In this document: positions 32,971-44,113 of the stretch, piece by piece
Layout of the letters: each line of letters opens with the position of its first letter
Numbering within the stretch: the stretch's first letter is position 1
Notes under the pieces: model-generated
Told to the model about the DNA's origin: nothing
Database searches by the model: none
Seen by the model: the letters and a program-made list of their open reading frames with translations, nothing else
Translations under genes and position numbers: made by a program
DNA from: Rufibacter immobilis
GTDB taxonomy: Bacteria > Bacteroidota > Bacteroidia > Cytophagales > Hymenobacteraceae
DNA: 64,000 nt
NCBI RefSeq assembly: GCF_003721565.1
Contig: NZ_RJJE01000017.1
Span: forward strand, 1,104,636 to 1,168,635
Direction of reading: 5' to 3'

Positions 32971-33705
32971 ATGAAATATCTCTTCGCATGTGCGCTAAGC
33001 TTGGTTGGGTGGTTGTCAGGCTGGCAGGAATCTGTTTTCGCCCAAACCTGCACCCAGCCTTTGGGGCTAGCCAAAAATACCGAGTTCGTGTACCAGGTCA
33101 CCGACAAAGGCCGAAACAAAGGCACCCTCAACAACAAAGTGATGCACCAGAGTCATGACAAAGACGGCGTTTACGTGACAACGTTCAAAAGTACCCGCAT
33201 CAATGGCAACCGTGCCGAAACCGCCGATGAATACAGCATCAGATGTTCCGGTGACACCGTGTATTTAGACGCCATGATGCTGCTGCGGGAGCAAGCCCTA
33301 AAGGCCTTTGAAGGGAAAGACTTTGATTTTTACCCGGTGCACATCGCCTATCCACAGCAGATGCAGGTGGGCCAGTCATTACCAGACGGGAAACTGGGGG
33401 TGCGGGTGCGTTCTTCCAATGTCAACATCACCAACATTACCATGGAGGCCACCAACCGCAAGGTAGTGGCCCAGGAAAAACTGACCACTCCGGCGGGCAC
33501 GTTTGACTGCTACAAGATCAGCTATGACTACGTGGTGGAGCTAGATGCCATGGGCATGCCCCTGCGTGATACTTTCAAAGTAGAGGAGTATTTCTCGCTG
33601 GAACACGGTCTCATTAAATGCCAGTTCTCTACCAAACGCGGTAAGAAAGCCAAAGGCATGGAATTAATTTCCAAAAGAAACGCGGCCCAGGCATTGCAGA
33701 GATAA
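32971..33705 (+). CDS. secreted DUF3108/TapB-like protein
   Basis: A 244-residue exported protein; start 32971 (MKYLFACALSLVGWLSGW) gives a signal peptide ending near FAQ. The mature part is beta-rich, with KNTEFVYQVTDKGRNKG near its start, TPAGTFDCYKISYDY in the middle and YFSLEHGLIKCQFSTKRGK near the end, the pattern of Bacteroidota TapB/DUF3108-like periplasmic proteins. Function unknown; no operon partner. Confidence 0.65.
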   Translation: MKYLFACALSLVGWLSGWQESVFAQTCTQPLGLAKNTEFVYQVTDKGRNKGTLNNKVMHQSHDKDGVYVTTFKSTRINGNRAETADEYSIRCSGDTVYLDAMMLLREQALKAFEGKDFDFYPVHIAYPQQMQVGQSLPDGKLGVRVRSSNVNITNITMEATNRKVVAQEKLTTPAGTFDCYKISYDYVVELDAMGMPLRDTFKVEEYFSLEHGLIKCQFSTKRGKKAKGMELISKRNAAQALQR

Positions 33706-33711
33706 ATTACC

Positions 33712-33753
33712 CGCTGTTTTAAGCCTGATTTTAGAAAAAGAGCCCCTAAACGG
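33712..33753. repeat. GTTTAGGGGC-type hairpin, left arm degenerate
   Basis: GCTGTTTTAAGCCTGATTTT versus AAAAAGAGCCCCTAAACGGC. Confidence 0.65.
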
Positions 33754-33767
33754 CTTTGCCCATGGCG

Positions 33768-34181
33768 CTACAGTTGGTGCATGAGCAGCCAATCTTGCGC
33801 CAGTTCATCATTTTCAAAGGCCCTTAAAAGCAAGGCAGATTTCTAGTGCTGCTTGAATTTCTCAAAAGATCTTCGGCCAAAAATGCCCGGCGACAATACA
33901 TGCGCGAAATAATGGAGTCCCAAAGACGCGGCGGCCGGTGCCCATTTATAGGCCAGATAAAAAGCCCCGTCGTCCCAGGGACCGACTAATTCCTGATTGC
34001 TGTTCAGGATTGCCCGGCAGGGTAACTCGCGGAGCATAGACAGAAGATGGCTCCCGCCCATGACCATTGTTTCCAGAGACTGTACGCCCATCCAATGCAC
34101 ACAGATGTAGGAATTCCCGGGCAAACGGTATGCTTCAAAACAGACATCGCCATTGGCTTTCCTTATTTCCTTTTTCTCCAT
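33768..34181 (-). pseudogene. STAS/SEC14-like protein gene interrupted by an in-frame TAG
   Basis: From ATG 34181 the frame gives 112 residues (YICVHWMGVQSLETMVMGG, LVGPWDDGAFYLAYKWAPAA, LHYFAHVLSP) and stops at TAG 33843-33845. The frame then continues 24 codons (KSALLLRAFENDELAQDWLL...) to TAG at 33768-33770. In related proteins from Hymenobacteraceae the C-terminus is a strand-helix pair of just this type (F..R.F.D..EA..WL), so the stop looks like a nonsense mutation. The function of the family, sometimes called SpoIIAA/STAS-like, is unknown. Confidence 0.6.
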
Positions 34182-34249
34182 CAGGTGGGTTTGTGCCTGG
34201 CCGACACTGTTGGCCAGACAAACGGTTAAACACGGTTCTGCGGGCGCAC

Positions 34250-35038
34250 CTACAGAAATTCCTTCATCACGGCAATGGTCTCCTGGGGGGCGCTGAGGTT
34301 GGGGCAGTGCCCTGTAGCCTTTAAAACCACCAATTTGCTGTTGGGAATGTTCTGATGCATGTACTCCCCCACTGAGAGCGGAGCTATCACGTCTTCAGAG
34401 CACTGCATGATGAGAGTGGGGGTTTTGAGGTTGCGCAGATCATCCCGGTTGTCGGAGAGGAAGGTGATGCGGGCGAAATCCTTGGCAACCATCTCATTGC
34501 TTCGGCAGAAGCTCTGTGCCAGTTCCTGCCCCAGTTGCGGTTGGTCTGGGTTGCCCATGATCACGGGGGCCATGGTGGTTGACCAGTTGAGGTAATCACT
34601 GTCCAGTGACGCCAGCAATCCTTCAATGCCTTCCTGGGTAAAGCCGCCGGTGTAGTCCTCGTCATTGATGTAACGCGGCGAAGGTCCAATAAGGATGAGC
34701 TTGCTGAACGTGTCCGGCTCCAGAATAGCGGCCATCACTCCTATCATGGCACTTACGGAATGCCCAACCAGCACCACGTCCTTCAGGTTAAGTTCTTCGC
34801 ATATCTCCAGAATGTCTACCGCATAGGATTGGAGCGTGGCATACCGCTCAAGGCTGTAACTGGAGGTGTCTGCCGCCCCAAAGCCCACGTGGTCAAAGAG
34901 CACAATCTTGTACTCGTCTTCAAAGGCCGGGGTAATAAAGCGCCACATGTTCTGGTCACAGCCGTAGCCATGGGCAAAAAGCAGGGTTTTAGAACCATTG
35001 CCTTTCACGGTCACATTATTCCTTTTGAGTGCTTCCAT
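34250..35038 (-). CDS. RsbQ/KAI2-like alpha/beta hydrolase
   Basis: 262 residues from the preferred start at 35038 (MEALKRNNVTVKGNGSKTLL); a start eight codons earlier is also possible. LLFAHGYGCDQNMWRFITPA, VLFDHVGFGAADTSSY and the nucleophile VGHSVSAMIG (Ser about 94), an acid in MQCSEDVIAP and His in KATGHCPNLSAP give a complete triad in the order seen in RsbQ, the cofactor of the B. subtilis stress phosphatase RsbP, and plant KAI2/D14. The ligand here is unknown, and no PAS-phosphatase partner is adjacent. Confidence 0.88.
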   Translation of the reverse strand: MEALKRNNVTVKGNGSKTLLFAHGYGCDQNMWRFITPAFEDEYKIVLFDHVGFGAADTSSYSLERYATLQSYAVDILEICEELNLKDVVLVGHSVSAMIGVMAAILEPDTFSKLILIGPSPRYINDEDYTGGFTQEGIEGLLASLDSDYLNWSTTMAPVIMGNPDQPQLGQELAQSFCRSNEMVAKDFARITFLSDNRDDLRNLKTPTLIMQCSEDVIAPLSVGEYMHQNIPNSKLVVLKATGHCPNLSAPQETIAVMKEFL

Positions 35039-35112
35039 GGTTGGGGGAGTAAGATGTTGCACAGGTAGAAACTACCGTTTTAATCAAATATACAATTGTG
35101 TGCCAAAACATT

Positions 35113-35152
35113 CCTGTTTTAAGCCAATTTTTGGAAAAACAGGCGCTAAACG
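35113..35152. repeat. GTTTAGGGGC-type hairpin, degenerate
   Basis: CTGTTTTAAGCCAATTTTTG versus AAAAACAGGCGCTAAACG, in the divergent promoter region. Confidence 0.6.
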
Positions 35153-35209
35153 CAAGGCAACATCACAGCGCCTTCCCCTAAACCAGTACCACCTTTGCCC
35201 GTTAAACAA

Positions 35210-35253
35210 CAGAGCGGGAGCACCGTTTCCCCCAGGAAACCGCTCCCGCTCTG
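35210..35253. repeat. GC-rich hairpin in a divergent promoter region
   Basis: CAGAGCGGGAGC (35210-35221) pairs with GCTCCCGCTCTG (35242-35253), and GTTTCC/GGAAAC forms an inner stem. No T run follows, and a TAnnTTTG box lies just downstream. Confidence 0.6.
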
Positions 35254-35273
35254 GCAGGCAGAGGCGCTTCTGC

Positions 35274-35281
35274 TAATTTTG
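35274..35281 (+). promoter_or_regulatory. -7 box for the SDR gene at 35301
   Basis: TAATTTTG matches TAnnTTTG, with a CTG at the expected -33 distance (20 bases), implying a leader of about 13 bases. Confidence 0.5.
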
Positions 35282-35300
35282 AATCGAAATTAAGTACACT

Positions 35301-36017
35301 ATGGAATCATTGAAAGGAAAAACGGCGCTGGTAACCGGGGCCGGAAAAGGCATTGGTAGGGCCGTAGCTATTGCATTGGCCAAAGAAGGGGTGAACGTGG
35401 CGCTGCTGGCCCGCACCCAGGCCGATCTGGAAAAAGTAGCCTCTGAAATAGAAGACCTGGGCGTAGACATCTCCATCGTCACCGCCGATGTCACCAATAT
35501 CAACAGCGTAAACGAGGCTGTGGAACAGGTGCAGCAGGAACTGGGCTTCATTGACATCCTCATCAACAACGCGGGCACCGCCGCCTTCGGGAAGTTCCTG
35601 GACATGGAGCCCAACCAGTGGGAGCATATCATTAAGGTGAACCTCTTAGGGCCTTACTACGTGACCAGGGCCGTGCTACCCGCCATGATCTCCAAAAAGA
35701 CCGGCGACATTGTCAATATCTCCTCCACGGCCGGGCAACGCGGGGCGGCGGTCACCAGTGCCTACAGCGCCTCCAAATTCGGGCTGATTGGCATGACCGA
35801 GTCCCTCATGCAGGAAGTGCGCAAGCACAACATCAGGGTTACCTCGCTTACCCCCAGCACCGTAGCCACCGACCTGGCCGTTGAACTGAAACTGACCGAC
35901 GGGAACCCCGAGAAAGTGATGCAGCCCGAAGACTTTGCTGAGCTCCTGGTTTGCCAGCTCAAGCTAAACCGCCGGGTCTTCATCAAAGAAGCGGGCATCT
36001 GGTCTACCAACCCATAG
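35301..36017 (+). CDS. 3-ketoacyl-ACP reductase-like SDR
   Basis: A 238-residue classical SDR (FabG-like): [19 protein letters not shown] at the N-terminus, [11 protein letters not shown], the catalytic Ser in [10 protein letters not shown], and Tyr-Lys in [27 protein letters not shown] follows. Likely NADPH-dependent; many such single genes act on small ketones rather than in fatty acid synthesis. Divergent from the RsbQ-like gene, across a region with a GC-rich hairpin. Confidence 0.9.
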   Translation: MESLKGKTALVTGAGKGIGRAVAIALAKEGVNVALLARTQADLEKVASEIEDLGVDISIVTADVTNINSVNEAVEQVQQELGFIDILINNAGTAAFGKFLDMEPNQWEHIIKVNLLGPYYVTRAVLPAMISKKTGDIVNISSTAGQRGAAVTSAYSASKFGLIGMTESLMQEVRKHNIRVTSLTPSTVATDLAVELKLTDGNPEKVMQPEDFAELLVCQLKLNRRVFIKEAGIWSTNP

Positions 36018-36037
36018 AAACTTTTTCCTATGAAATG

Positions 36038-36087
36038 AAAATGCGTTTAGGGGCTGTTTTTGGAAATACAGCCCCTAAACGCATTTT
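36038..36087. repeat. GTTTAGGGGC-type hairpin with A-tract/T-tract flanks
   Basis: AAAATGCG before and CGCATTTT after the GTTTAG...CTAAAC core pair with each other, so the element has the form of a bidirectional terminator. Confidence 0.85.
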
Positions 36088-36209
36088 AAGTGAAAGCAAT
36101 TTAGCCATGGCGAATCCAGGAAATTGTTTGACATTTGCTCTCAATGAGCCGTACCGTAAAAAGTAAAGGCCCATATAGTATAAATAGCCAAAACCATCAC
36201 CCGCAGACC

Positions 36210-36974
36210 ATGTCCATCACCAATCACGAAGACTTAGCAGGAATTAAGGCGGTGAGCGAAGCCGTAGGAGTTACCTTGAAGAAGATGCGGGACTACGCCC
36301 AGCCCGGCATGTCTACCCTGGAGCTGGACGAATATGGGTATGAAGTCCTGAAACAGTACGGTGCTAATCCGGCCCCTAAGCTTACCTACGGCTTTCCGGG
36401 GTACGCCTGCATCAGCGTGAATCACGAGATCGCCCACGGCATTCCCTCTGCCAAAGTGATTCTCAAGGAAGGCGATTTGGTGAACGTAGATGTCTCTGCG
36501 GAACTGAACGGCTATTACGCCGACAACGGCGGTTCTTTCATTCTGGGGCAGGACGTGCAGCAGCTCGGTCCATTGGTGGAAGCCTCTAAAAGAATTCTTC
36601 AGAAAGCCATTCAGCAAATCAAAGGCGGCGTGAAAATCTCAGAGGTGGGCAGGCTCATTGAAACTGAAGCCAAGAAAGCCGGTTACAAGGTCATCCGGAA
36701 CCTGGTGGGTCACGGCGTGGGGCGCAGCCTGCACGAAGAACCCAGTGAAATCCCCAACTACTATGACCGCTTCAACACGTCGCGTTTTAAGAAAAACTCG
36801 GTGGTGGCCATAGAAACGTTTATCTCTACCAAAGCGGCCCTGGCCCAGGAAAGCGGCGATGGCTGGACGTATGTGACCAAAGACGGCAGTTTTGTGGCCC
36901 AGCATGAACATACTATCCTGGTCACCGACGGTGCCCCCATCATCCTGACGGAAGCCAACCAAATCTGGTCCTGA
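36210..36974 (+). CDS. map: methionine aminopeptidase, type I
   Basis: Removes the initiator methionine from nascent proteins. Start 36210 (MSITNHEDLAGIKAVSEAVG) gives 254 residues, the family length; the frame upstream has no conserved content. Metal ligands are visible: YACISVNHEIAHGIPS (substrate His), VNVDVSAELNGYYADNG (Asp, Asp), NLVGHGVGRSLHEEP (His), VVAIETFIS (Glu) and QHEHTILVT (Glu). Cytosolic. A second map gene in the ribosomal operon is common in this phylum, so this may be the accessory copy. Confidence 0.92.
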   Translation: MSITNHEDLAGIKAVSEAVGVTLKKMRDYAQPGMSTLELDEYGYEVLKQYGANPAPKLTYGFPGYACISVNHEIAHGIPSAKVILKEGDLVNVDVSAELNGYYADNGGSFILGQDVQQLGPLVEASKRILQKAIQQIKGGVKISEVGRLIETEAKKAGYKVIRNLVGHGVGRSLHEEPSEIPNYYDRFNTSRFKKNSVVAIETFISTKAALAQESGDGWTYVTKDGSFVAQHEHTILVTDGAPIILTEANQIWS

Positions 36975-36983
36975 GCAGTATCC

Positions 36984-38132
36984 CTAGAAGCCTTTTAAGT
37001 CTATTTCCTTGGTTTCCTGCGCCGGGATGGTGTGTTTGGTCTGCTTCTGAATAATCTTGAAGTGGTGCGCGTCTTCGGGGGTAACCAACGTGATGGCCTC
37101 TCCGCTGGCCTCCGCCCTACCCGTACGCCCAATGCGGTGAATGTAATCTTTAGAAGAGCGGGGCAAGTCATAGTTGATCACCTGCGGCAGAAATTGGATG
37201 TCGATGCCCCGGGCGGCCAGATCAGTAGCCACCAAGACCCTAACCTTCCCTTTCTTGAACAAAGCCAAAGCCTCTGTTCTGGCTCCCTGGCTTTTCTGGC
37301 TATGGAACGCCACCGCCTTTACGCCATTGTTTTCCAGTTTAGTCACCAGGTGGTCGGCGCGTTTAGTGGAGGACACAAACACCAGTACCTGCTGCATCTG
37401 GTGCTGCTTGATGAGGTAGCGCAGGAAGGGTCCTTTGCGCTCGGTTTCCACTAGATAAGCAGTTTCCTTGATCTGCAGTTCTTCCAGAGGTTTTTCCTCT
37501 TCCTTCACCTCTACCACCACCGGGCTTTGCAGCAATGTTTCCTGAATTGCATTCACTTTGTTGTCCAGGGTGGCAGAAAACAGCAGGTTCTGGCGCTTTT
37601 TAGGCAGTAATTGAAGGATTTCGCGCATTTCCTGCTCAAAGCCCTGGTTCAGCATTTTGTCGGCCTCGTCCAGCACCAGCATTTCCACATCATCCAGGTG
37701 TACCGCGCCAGAGGCCACCAGATCGAGCAGACGGCCGGGGGTAGCCACCAGAATATCGGTGCCCTGCAAACGCATCATCTGCGGGTTGATGGACACTCCG
37801 CCAAATACAGATAAGGTTTTCACTTTCACGGTCATGTGCGCGCTGAATGAAAGGAACACCTCCCCTACCTGCAAGGCTAATTCCCGGGTGGGCACCAACA
37901 CCAACCCTTTCACGAAGCGGTTCCGGAATGTCCTGCTTGTCTGCAGCCGGTCCAGCATGGGCAAGGCATAGGCCGCCGTCTTCCCAGATCCGGTTTTAGC
38001 AATCCCCAACAAATCCTTGCCCTTGAGAATAGCCGGAATGGCTTCCTGCTGCACAGGCGTGGGCTGGATGTATTGCTGCGCGGCAGCGGCTTTGACTAAG
38101 GCAGAGGATAACCCGAGGTTCTGGAATGACAT
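36984..38132 (-). CDS. DEAD-box ATP-dependent RNA helicase (RhlE-like)
   Basis: A 382-residue helicase core: Q motif (FQNLGLSSALVKAAAAQQYI and TPVQQEAIPAIL), motif I GIAKTGSGKTAA, Ia PTRELALQVG, Ib [48 protein letters not shown] and VI HRIGRTGRAEASG. There is almost no C-terminal extension, so substrate specificity cannot be judged. Unwinds RNA duplexes in ribosome assembly or mRNA decay. A TATCTTTG box is at 38155-38162 upstream. Convergent with map. Confidence 0.93.
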   Translation of the reverse strand: MSFQNLGLSSALVKAAAAQQYIQPTPVQQEAIPAILKGKDLLGIAKTGSGKTAAYALPMLDRLQTSRTFRNRFVKGLVLVPTRELALQVGEVFLSFSAHMTVKVKTLSVFGGVSINPQMMRLQGTDILVATPGRLLDLVASGAVHLDDVEMLVLDEADKMLNQGFEQEMREILQLLPKKRQNLLFSATLDNKVNAIQETLLQSPVVVEVKEEEKPLEELQIKETAYLVETERKGPFLRYLIKQHQMQQVLVFVSSTKRADHLVTKLENNGVKAVAFHSQKSQGARTEALALFKKGKVRVLVATDLAARGIDIQFLPQVINYDLPRSSKDYIHRIGRTGRAEASGEAITLVTPEDAHHFKIIQKQTKHTIPAQETKEIDLKGF

Positions 38133-38360
38133 AGAAACTGTTTGAATTCAGCCACAAAGATACGTGACAGACAACGCGGATTCTTTTTTTTCTAGCACGC
38201 TTCCAGTAGTTAATCTTTACCAAGAACTTTATCTACAGTCATATGATAGAAATGCAGAAGCCTGAAAGACGCTTAGAAATAATTTTAAAGTGAAAGAATC
38301 TTTAAACTAAGCGCCGATCTTGCCCATTTCATGTTTTTATTGGAAGCTAAGTGGTTCTGG

Positions 38361-38390
38361 TTGAGATAGTGGTACATTTTTCTATATTTA
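38361..38390 (+). promoter_or_regulatory. probable promoter of the membrane protein gene
   Basis: TTG (38361-38363) and TATATTTA (38383-38390) with a 19-base spacer approximate the Bacteroidota consensus. Confidence 0.45.
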
Positions 38391-38422
38391 GCTACCCGTT
38401 TCCCTAACGCCACCCACCCTTT

Positions 38423-39673
38423 ATGCAAACCTACGTTCCTGCTCTTTCCCCTTGGAGTCTTTGGAAGAAAACTCTCTTCCGCTTCTTCGCATTGTATCTG
38501 TTTATTTACATTACCAGCACCTACACCTCTTTTCTCTGGAACCCACTGGTTGATTTTCTGGGAGAACATATCCTGCAATTAGGCAAACCCATCACCGTTA
38601 AACCAAACGGCAGCGGTGACACCACCTACAACTATGTTCAGGTTTTTGGAATATTTCTGCTGGCCATTATAGGCACCCTTCTTTGGACTGTTGTTGACCA
38701 CAAGCGCAAAAATTATGATAAGTTGCTGTATTGGCTCATGGTTCTGGTGCGCTATGCGTTGGCGGCGGCCATGATCAGATACGGCTTCGCGAAGATCTTT
38801 AAAACCCAGTTTCCTTTCCCCGGCCCGTACTCTCTGTTACAGCCCTTGGGCGAATCCTCTCCCATGGGGTTGGTATGGAAATTCATGGGTTACTCCACCG
38901 GCTATAACTATTTTACCGGCATTGCCGAGGCCTTGGCTGGCGTATTTCTCTTCTTCCGGCGTACCGCCACCTTCGGGGCACTTCTGGCCATAAGCGCGTT
39001 AGCTAATATTGTGGCCTTGAATTTCTTTTTTGATGTGCCGGTAAAGCTGTACTCGTCGCATTTACTACTCATGGCCTTGTTTGTGGCAGCCCCAGATTTG
39101 AAACGGCTGTTCTCTTTCTTCTTCCAGAACAAAGCGGTACCCGCCGCCACGCTCCCTCCTGCCTTCACAAAGCCCTGGATGCGTTACACCCGCCTCGCCC
39201 TGAAAGTACTGGTCCTCGCCTGGCTGGGATACACCGTCACGGCCACCGGTCTTTTCATGCAGAAACGCTACGGCGACAAAGCCGCTAAACCGGCCCTATA
39301 CGGAGCCTACGCCGTGGAAACCTATATCCGCAACGGTGACACCCTGGCCCCGCTCACCACAGACACCACCCGCTGGAAACTCTTGACGGTCAACCATGAG
39401 AGATTTATCAGCACTCAATTGATGAATGATAGTATCCGGCATCACATGGTGCAGATGGACACCGCCTCCCAAACCATCTCATGGTCGGCGGCAAAAGATT
39501 CCACCCAAAAAGCTGAATTACATTACCGGCTGCCTGACAAAGACCATCTGAGCTTACAGGGCCAACTGCACCAAGACACTGTCCAGATCCTTCTCCGGAA
39601 GATAGATTTACAGCAGTTCACGCTGGTGAGCAGAGGCTTCCGTTGGGTAAACGAATATCCCTATAACCGTTAG
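38423..39673 (+). CDS. DoxX-like multi-pass membrane protein
   Basis: A 416-residue inner-membrane protein with about seven hydrophobic helices in the first 290 residues (FFALYLFIYITSTY, VFGIFLLAIIGTLLW, YWLMVLVRYALAAAMI, GIAEALAGVFLFF, LALKVLVLAWLGYTV) and a soluble C-terminal domain of about 125 residues with beta character (TRWKLLTVNHERFISTQL, TISWSAAKDSTQKAELHY). Related to the DoxX superfamily as annotated in many Bacteroidota; role unknown. Monocistronic. Confidence 0.7.
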   Translation: MQTYVPALSPWSLWKKTLFRFFALYLFIYITSTYTSFLWNPLVDFLGEHILQLGKPITVKPNGSGDTTYNYVQVFGIFLLAIIGTLLWTVVDHKRKNYDKLLYWLMVLVRYALAAAMIRYGFAKIFKTQFPFPGPYSLLQPLGESSPMGLVWKFMGYSTGYNYFTGIAEALAGVFLFFRRTATFGALLAISALANIVALNFFFDVPVKLYSSHLLLMALFVAAPDLKRLFSFFFQNKAVPAATLPPAFTKPWMRYTRLALKVLVLAWLGYTVTATGLFMQKRYGDKAAKPALYGAYAVETYIRNGDTLAPLTTDTTRWKLLTVNHERFISTQLMNDSIRHHMVQMDTASQTISWSAAKDSTQKAELHYRLPDKDHLSLQGQLHQDTVQILLRKIDLQQFTLVSRGFRWVNEYPYNR

Positions 39674-39772
39674 ACCGAAAAGGTTTAGGAGCGATTCCTT
39701 TCTATAAGAGTTGAAATGTTAAGCTAGCCCAGCCAAAAAAACAATTCAAAACATAACTCCACTCGCTTTTCG

Positions 39773-39780
39773 TACCTTTG
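39773..39780 (+). promoter_or_regulatory. -7 box of the ligA promoter
   Basis: TACCTTTG fits TAnnTTTG, 25 bases before the ligA ATG; no clear -33 TTTG. Confidence 0.5.
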
Positions 39781-39787
39781 CTCATAG

Positions 39788-41857
<2,070 letters not shown>

Positions 41858-41887
41858 CTAATACTTTTCGCGATTCTTATTTTCCTG

Positions 41888-41931
41888 ATGCGTTTAGGGG
41901 CTGTTTTTCCAAAAATAGCCCCTAAACGCAT
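41888..41931. repeat. GTTTAGGGGC-type hairpin (canonical)
   Basis: ATGCGTTTAGGGGCTGTTTTT with AAAAATAGCCCCTAAACGCAT followed by T4: plausible terminator for ligA. Confidence 0.9.
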
Positions 41932-42024
41932 TTTTCATTTTAAATACAGAAGCATCGGCTTTGGGCTGAGGACTTTCTTACCTAGAGGAACAATTTCTTG
42001 AGTAGGCGTGCTGGAGGTTACTTG

Positions 42025-42064
42025 CCGTTTAGGGGCTATTTTTGGAAAAACAGTCCCTAAACGG
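42025..42064. repeat. GTTTAGGGGC-type hairpin (near canonical)
   Basis: CCGTTTAGGGGCTATTTTTG with AAAAACAGTCCCTAAACGG, immediately before another hairpin. Confidence 0.85.
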
Positions 42065-42065
42065 T

Positions 42066-42094
42066 AAGGCCACGGAATTTTCTTCCGTGGCCTT
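42066..42094. terminator. 12-bp hairpin between convergent genes
   Basis: AAGGCCACGGAA and TTCCGTGGCCTT around a TTTTC loop. No T run directly after, so termination is uncertain. It is the third hairpin in the 327-base gap between ligA and the OmpA gene; nothing else is seen there. Confidence 0.6.
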
Positions 42095-42184
42095 GCTGAC
42101 ACTAAATTAAAACAACTAAACCTTTCTCTATTAAACTGAAATGGGTGCAGATTGTTTAAAAATCTCTACTGGTTTTGCTTTGTG

Positions 42185-44110
42185 TTATAGAATTCTGAGC
42201 TCAATGCGGCGGTTCAGCTGGCGATTCTCTTCTGAGGTGTTGGAAGCCGCCGGTTGGGTATGACCGTAGCCCTTGGCTTCAAACAACGTGGCAGGCGCTC
42301 CTTTGCCCACCAAGTAGGCCACCACTGCTTTCGCCCTGGCTTCGGAGAGTTTCTGGTTAGCGGCCGCCTGCCCCACGTTGTCGGTGTGGCCGGAGATTTC
42401 TACCCTTATCTTGGGGTTGGCTTTCAGGAACTGAAACAGCTTGTCTAACTCGGTCTTTGACTCTGGTCGCAGCACTGCTTTTCCGGTATCAAAGAACAGG
42501 TTGCTGAGCACCGCCTTGGCCCCTTTGTTCAGGGGTTGCAGGTAAAAATCCAGTGCCAGCGGCGCCGTGGTAGAGGTAGCGGAAAGGTGTCGGCTTTCCA
42601 ACACGTGACCTGGCGCAGTTACATACAAAGCGTAGCGCTGTTTCTGGTTTATCACAATGGTGTATTCACCGGTGCTGCCATCTGAGCTCACCTGCTGCGT
42701 GATCACACTCGCGGAGTCCAGGTCATATACCTGCACCGTGGCTTTCAGCGGTTTCTTGGTAACGGCGTCAAACACGCGCCCCTGCGCGAAAGAAGAAATT
42801 GTCTTCCCTTTCCAGACCTCGGGCACCTCAAACTGCAAGAGCGCCACCTCTACCTTGCTCCCTGCAGTGGTTTGCCCGGAGTAATAGCCGGTGGTATTGT
42901 CTGCGGAGATGAAGATGGAGCTCTCGTCGCGGTGCGTATTGAGGGGATGGCCCATGTTCACGGGAGTACCCCAGCCGTCTTTCTCCCGGTCTATTTTGAA
43001 CAAGTCCAATCCGCCCATGCCGGGCAGGCCGTCGGTGGCGTAGTAGAGGGTGTTGCCGCTGGCGTGCAGAAACGGCGAATTCTCGCGGCCCGGAGTGTTC
43101 ACCTTCGGTCCAAGGTTCACCGGAATGCTCCAGTTCCCGTCTTCCTGCTGCCGGGTTACCCATAGGTCTTCGCCCCCCTGCCCGCCTTTGCGGTTAGAGG
43201 CAAAGTAAATGGTCCGCCCATCGGCCGACAGGCTGGGCTGGGAATCCCAGGCGGCGGTATTCACATTACGACCCATGTTTTTGGGCGCACTCCACTCGTT
43301 TCCTTCGCGGTAGCTGATGTACAGATCACAGGAACCGTAGGAATCCTGGCGGTTGCAGGAGGTGAACACCAGCACCCGGCCGTCGCCGGACAAAGAGGCC
43401 GCCCCTTCGTTCAATTCGGTATTGATGTTCTTGGAAACCCCCACCGGAGCCTGCCACTGCCCGTTTTTTCGGTAAGCCAGATACAGATCCTCATGGTCTA
43501 AGGGGCCGTTGCCCTGGCGGGCGGTGAACAGAAGTGCTTGTTGGTCTGCGGTGAGCACCGGCGAGTACTGCAACCCGAACTGGTTCACCGTTTCCCCCAG
43601 CGCTTGCGGCTTGAACGGAACCGGCTCCTGCAAAGCCTTCTGGGCGAACTGCACATTGTTTAGTTGCCGGGTGGCGTGCTGGAATAAACGAGAACCCTTC
43701 TTGTTGAATTTCAGATAATGGGTGTAATAAGTAGCAGCCTCCTGATACTGCCCCCGCTCAAAAGAGAGATCTGCGTAACTGAGAAAGTCAGTAGACAAAC
43801 CGGCCTCCACGGGCTGTTTGGGCAGCCCCCGGCGGTAATGCTGATAAGCTTCTTCCTGCTTCTGAAGCACCCGGTAAAGACTGGCCGCCCGCACGTAGGC
43901 TTCGCCGAAAGCAGTGTCACGCTGCACGGCCTCTGAGAAAGCCGCCAAAGCTTTGTCAAAGTTACGCCCTTGGGTGTAGCGCACGCCTTCCTCGTAGGCT
44001 TTCTGTGCTTTGCCGTTAGATGAGCCCGTGGCGGGCTTTTGCGCCAATGCCGAGCTGAATACCCCAAAAAAGAAGAACAGGAAAAAGCAAAGGCGGGCTT
44101 TCTTCAACAT
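42185..44110 (-). CDS. OmpA family protein with TPR, PD40 propeller and carboxypeptidase-like domain (PorE-type)
   Basis: A 641-residue exported protein (signal peptide MLKKARLCFFLFFFFGVFSS). TPR repeats cover about 30-130 (YTQGRNFDKALAAFSEAV, YQHYRRGLPKQP), a PD40/TolB-like beta-propeller about 160-420 with repeated SxDGRxxxFxSxR blades (LSGDGRVLVFTSCN, LSADGRTIYFASNRKGGQGG), a CarboxypepD_reg-like domain about 440-520, and a C-terminal OmpA peptidoglycan-binding domain (VEISGHTDNVG, RRIELRIL). This order is that of PorE and related Bacteroidota proteins that anchor type IX secretion or gliding parts to peptidoglycan. It starts three bases after queE and is likely co-transcribed with it. Confidence 0.85.
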   Translation of the reverse strand: MLKKARLCFFLFFFFGVFSSALAQKPATGSSNGKAQKAYEEGVRYTQGRNFDKALAAFSEAVQRDTAFGEAYVRAASLYRVLQKQEEAYQHYRRGLPKQPVEAGLSTDFLSYADLSFERGQYQEAATYYTHYLKFNKKGSRLFQHATRQLNNVQFAQKALQEPVPFKPQALGETVNQFGLQYSPVLTADQQALLFTARQGNGPLDHEDLYLAYRKNGQWQAPVGVSKNINTELNEGAASLSGDGRVLVFTSCNRQDSYGSCDLYISYREGNEWSAPKNMGRNVNTAAWDSQPSLSADGRTIYFASNRKGGQGGEDLWVTRQQEDGNWSIPVNLGPKVNTPGRENSPFLHASGNTLYYATDGLPGMGGLDLFKIDREKDGWGTPVNMGHPLNTHRDESSIFISADNTTGYYSGQTTAGSKVEVALLQFEVPEVWKGKTISSFAQGRVFDAVTKKPLKATVQVYDLDSASVITQQVSSDGSTGEYTIVINQKQRYALYVTAPGHVLESRHLSATSTTAPLALDFYLQPLNKGAKAVLSNLFFDTGKAVLRPESKTELDKLFQFLKANPKIRVEISGHTDNVGQAAANQKLSEARAKAVVAYLVGKGAPATLFEAKGYGHTQPAASNTSEENRQLNRRIELRIL

Positions 44111-44113
44111 AGA

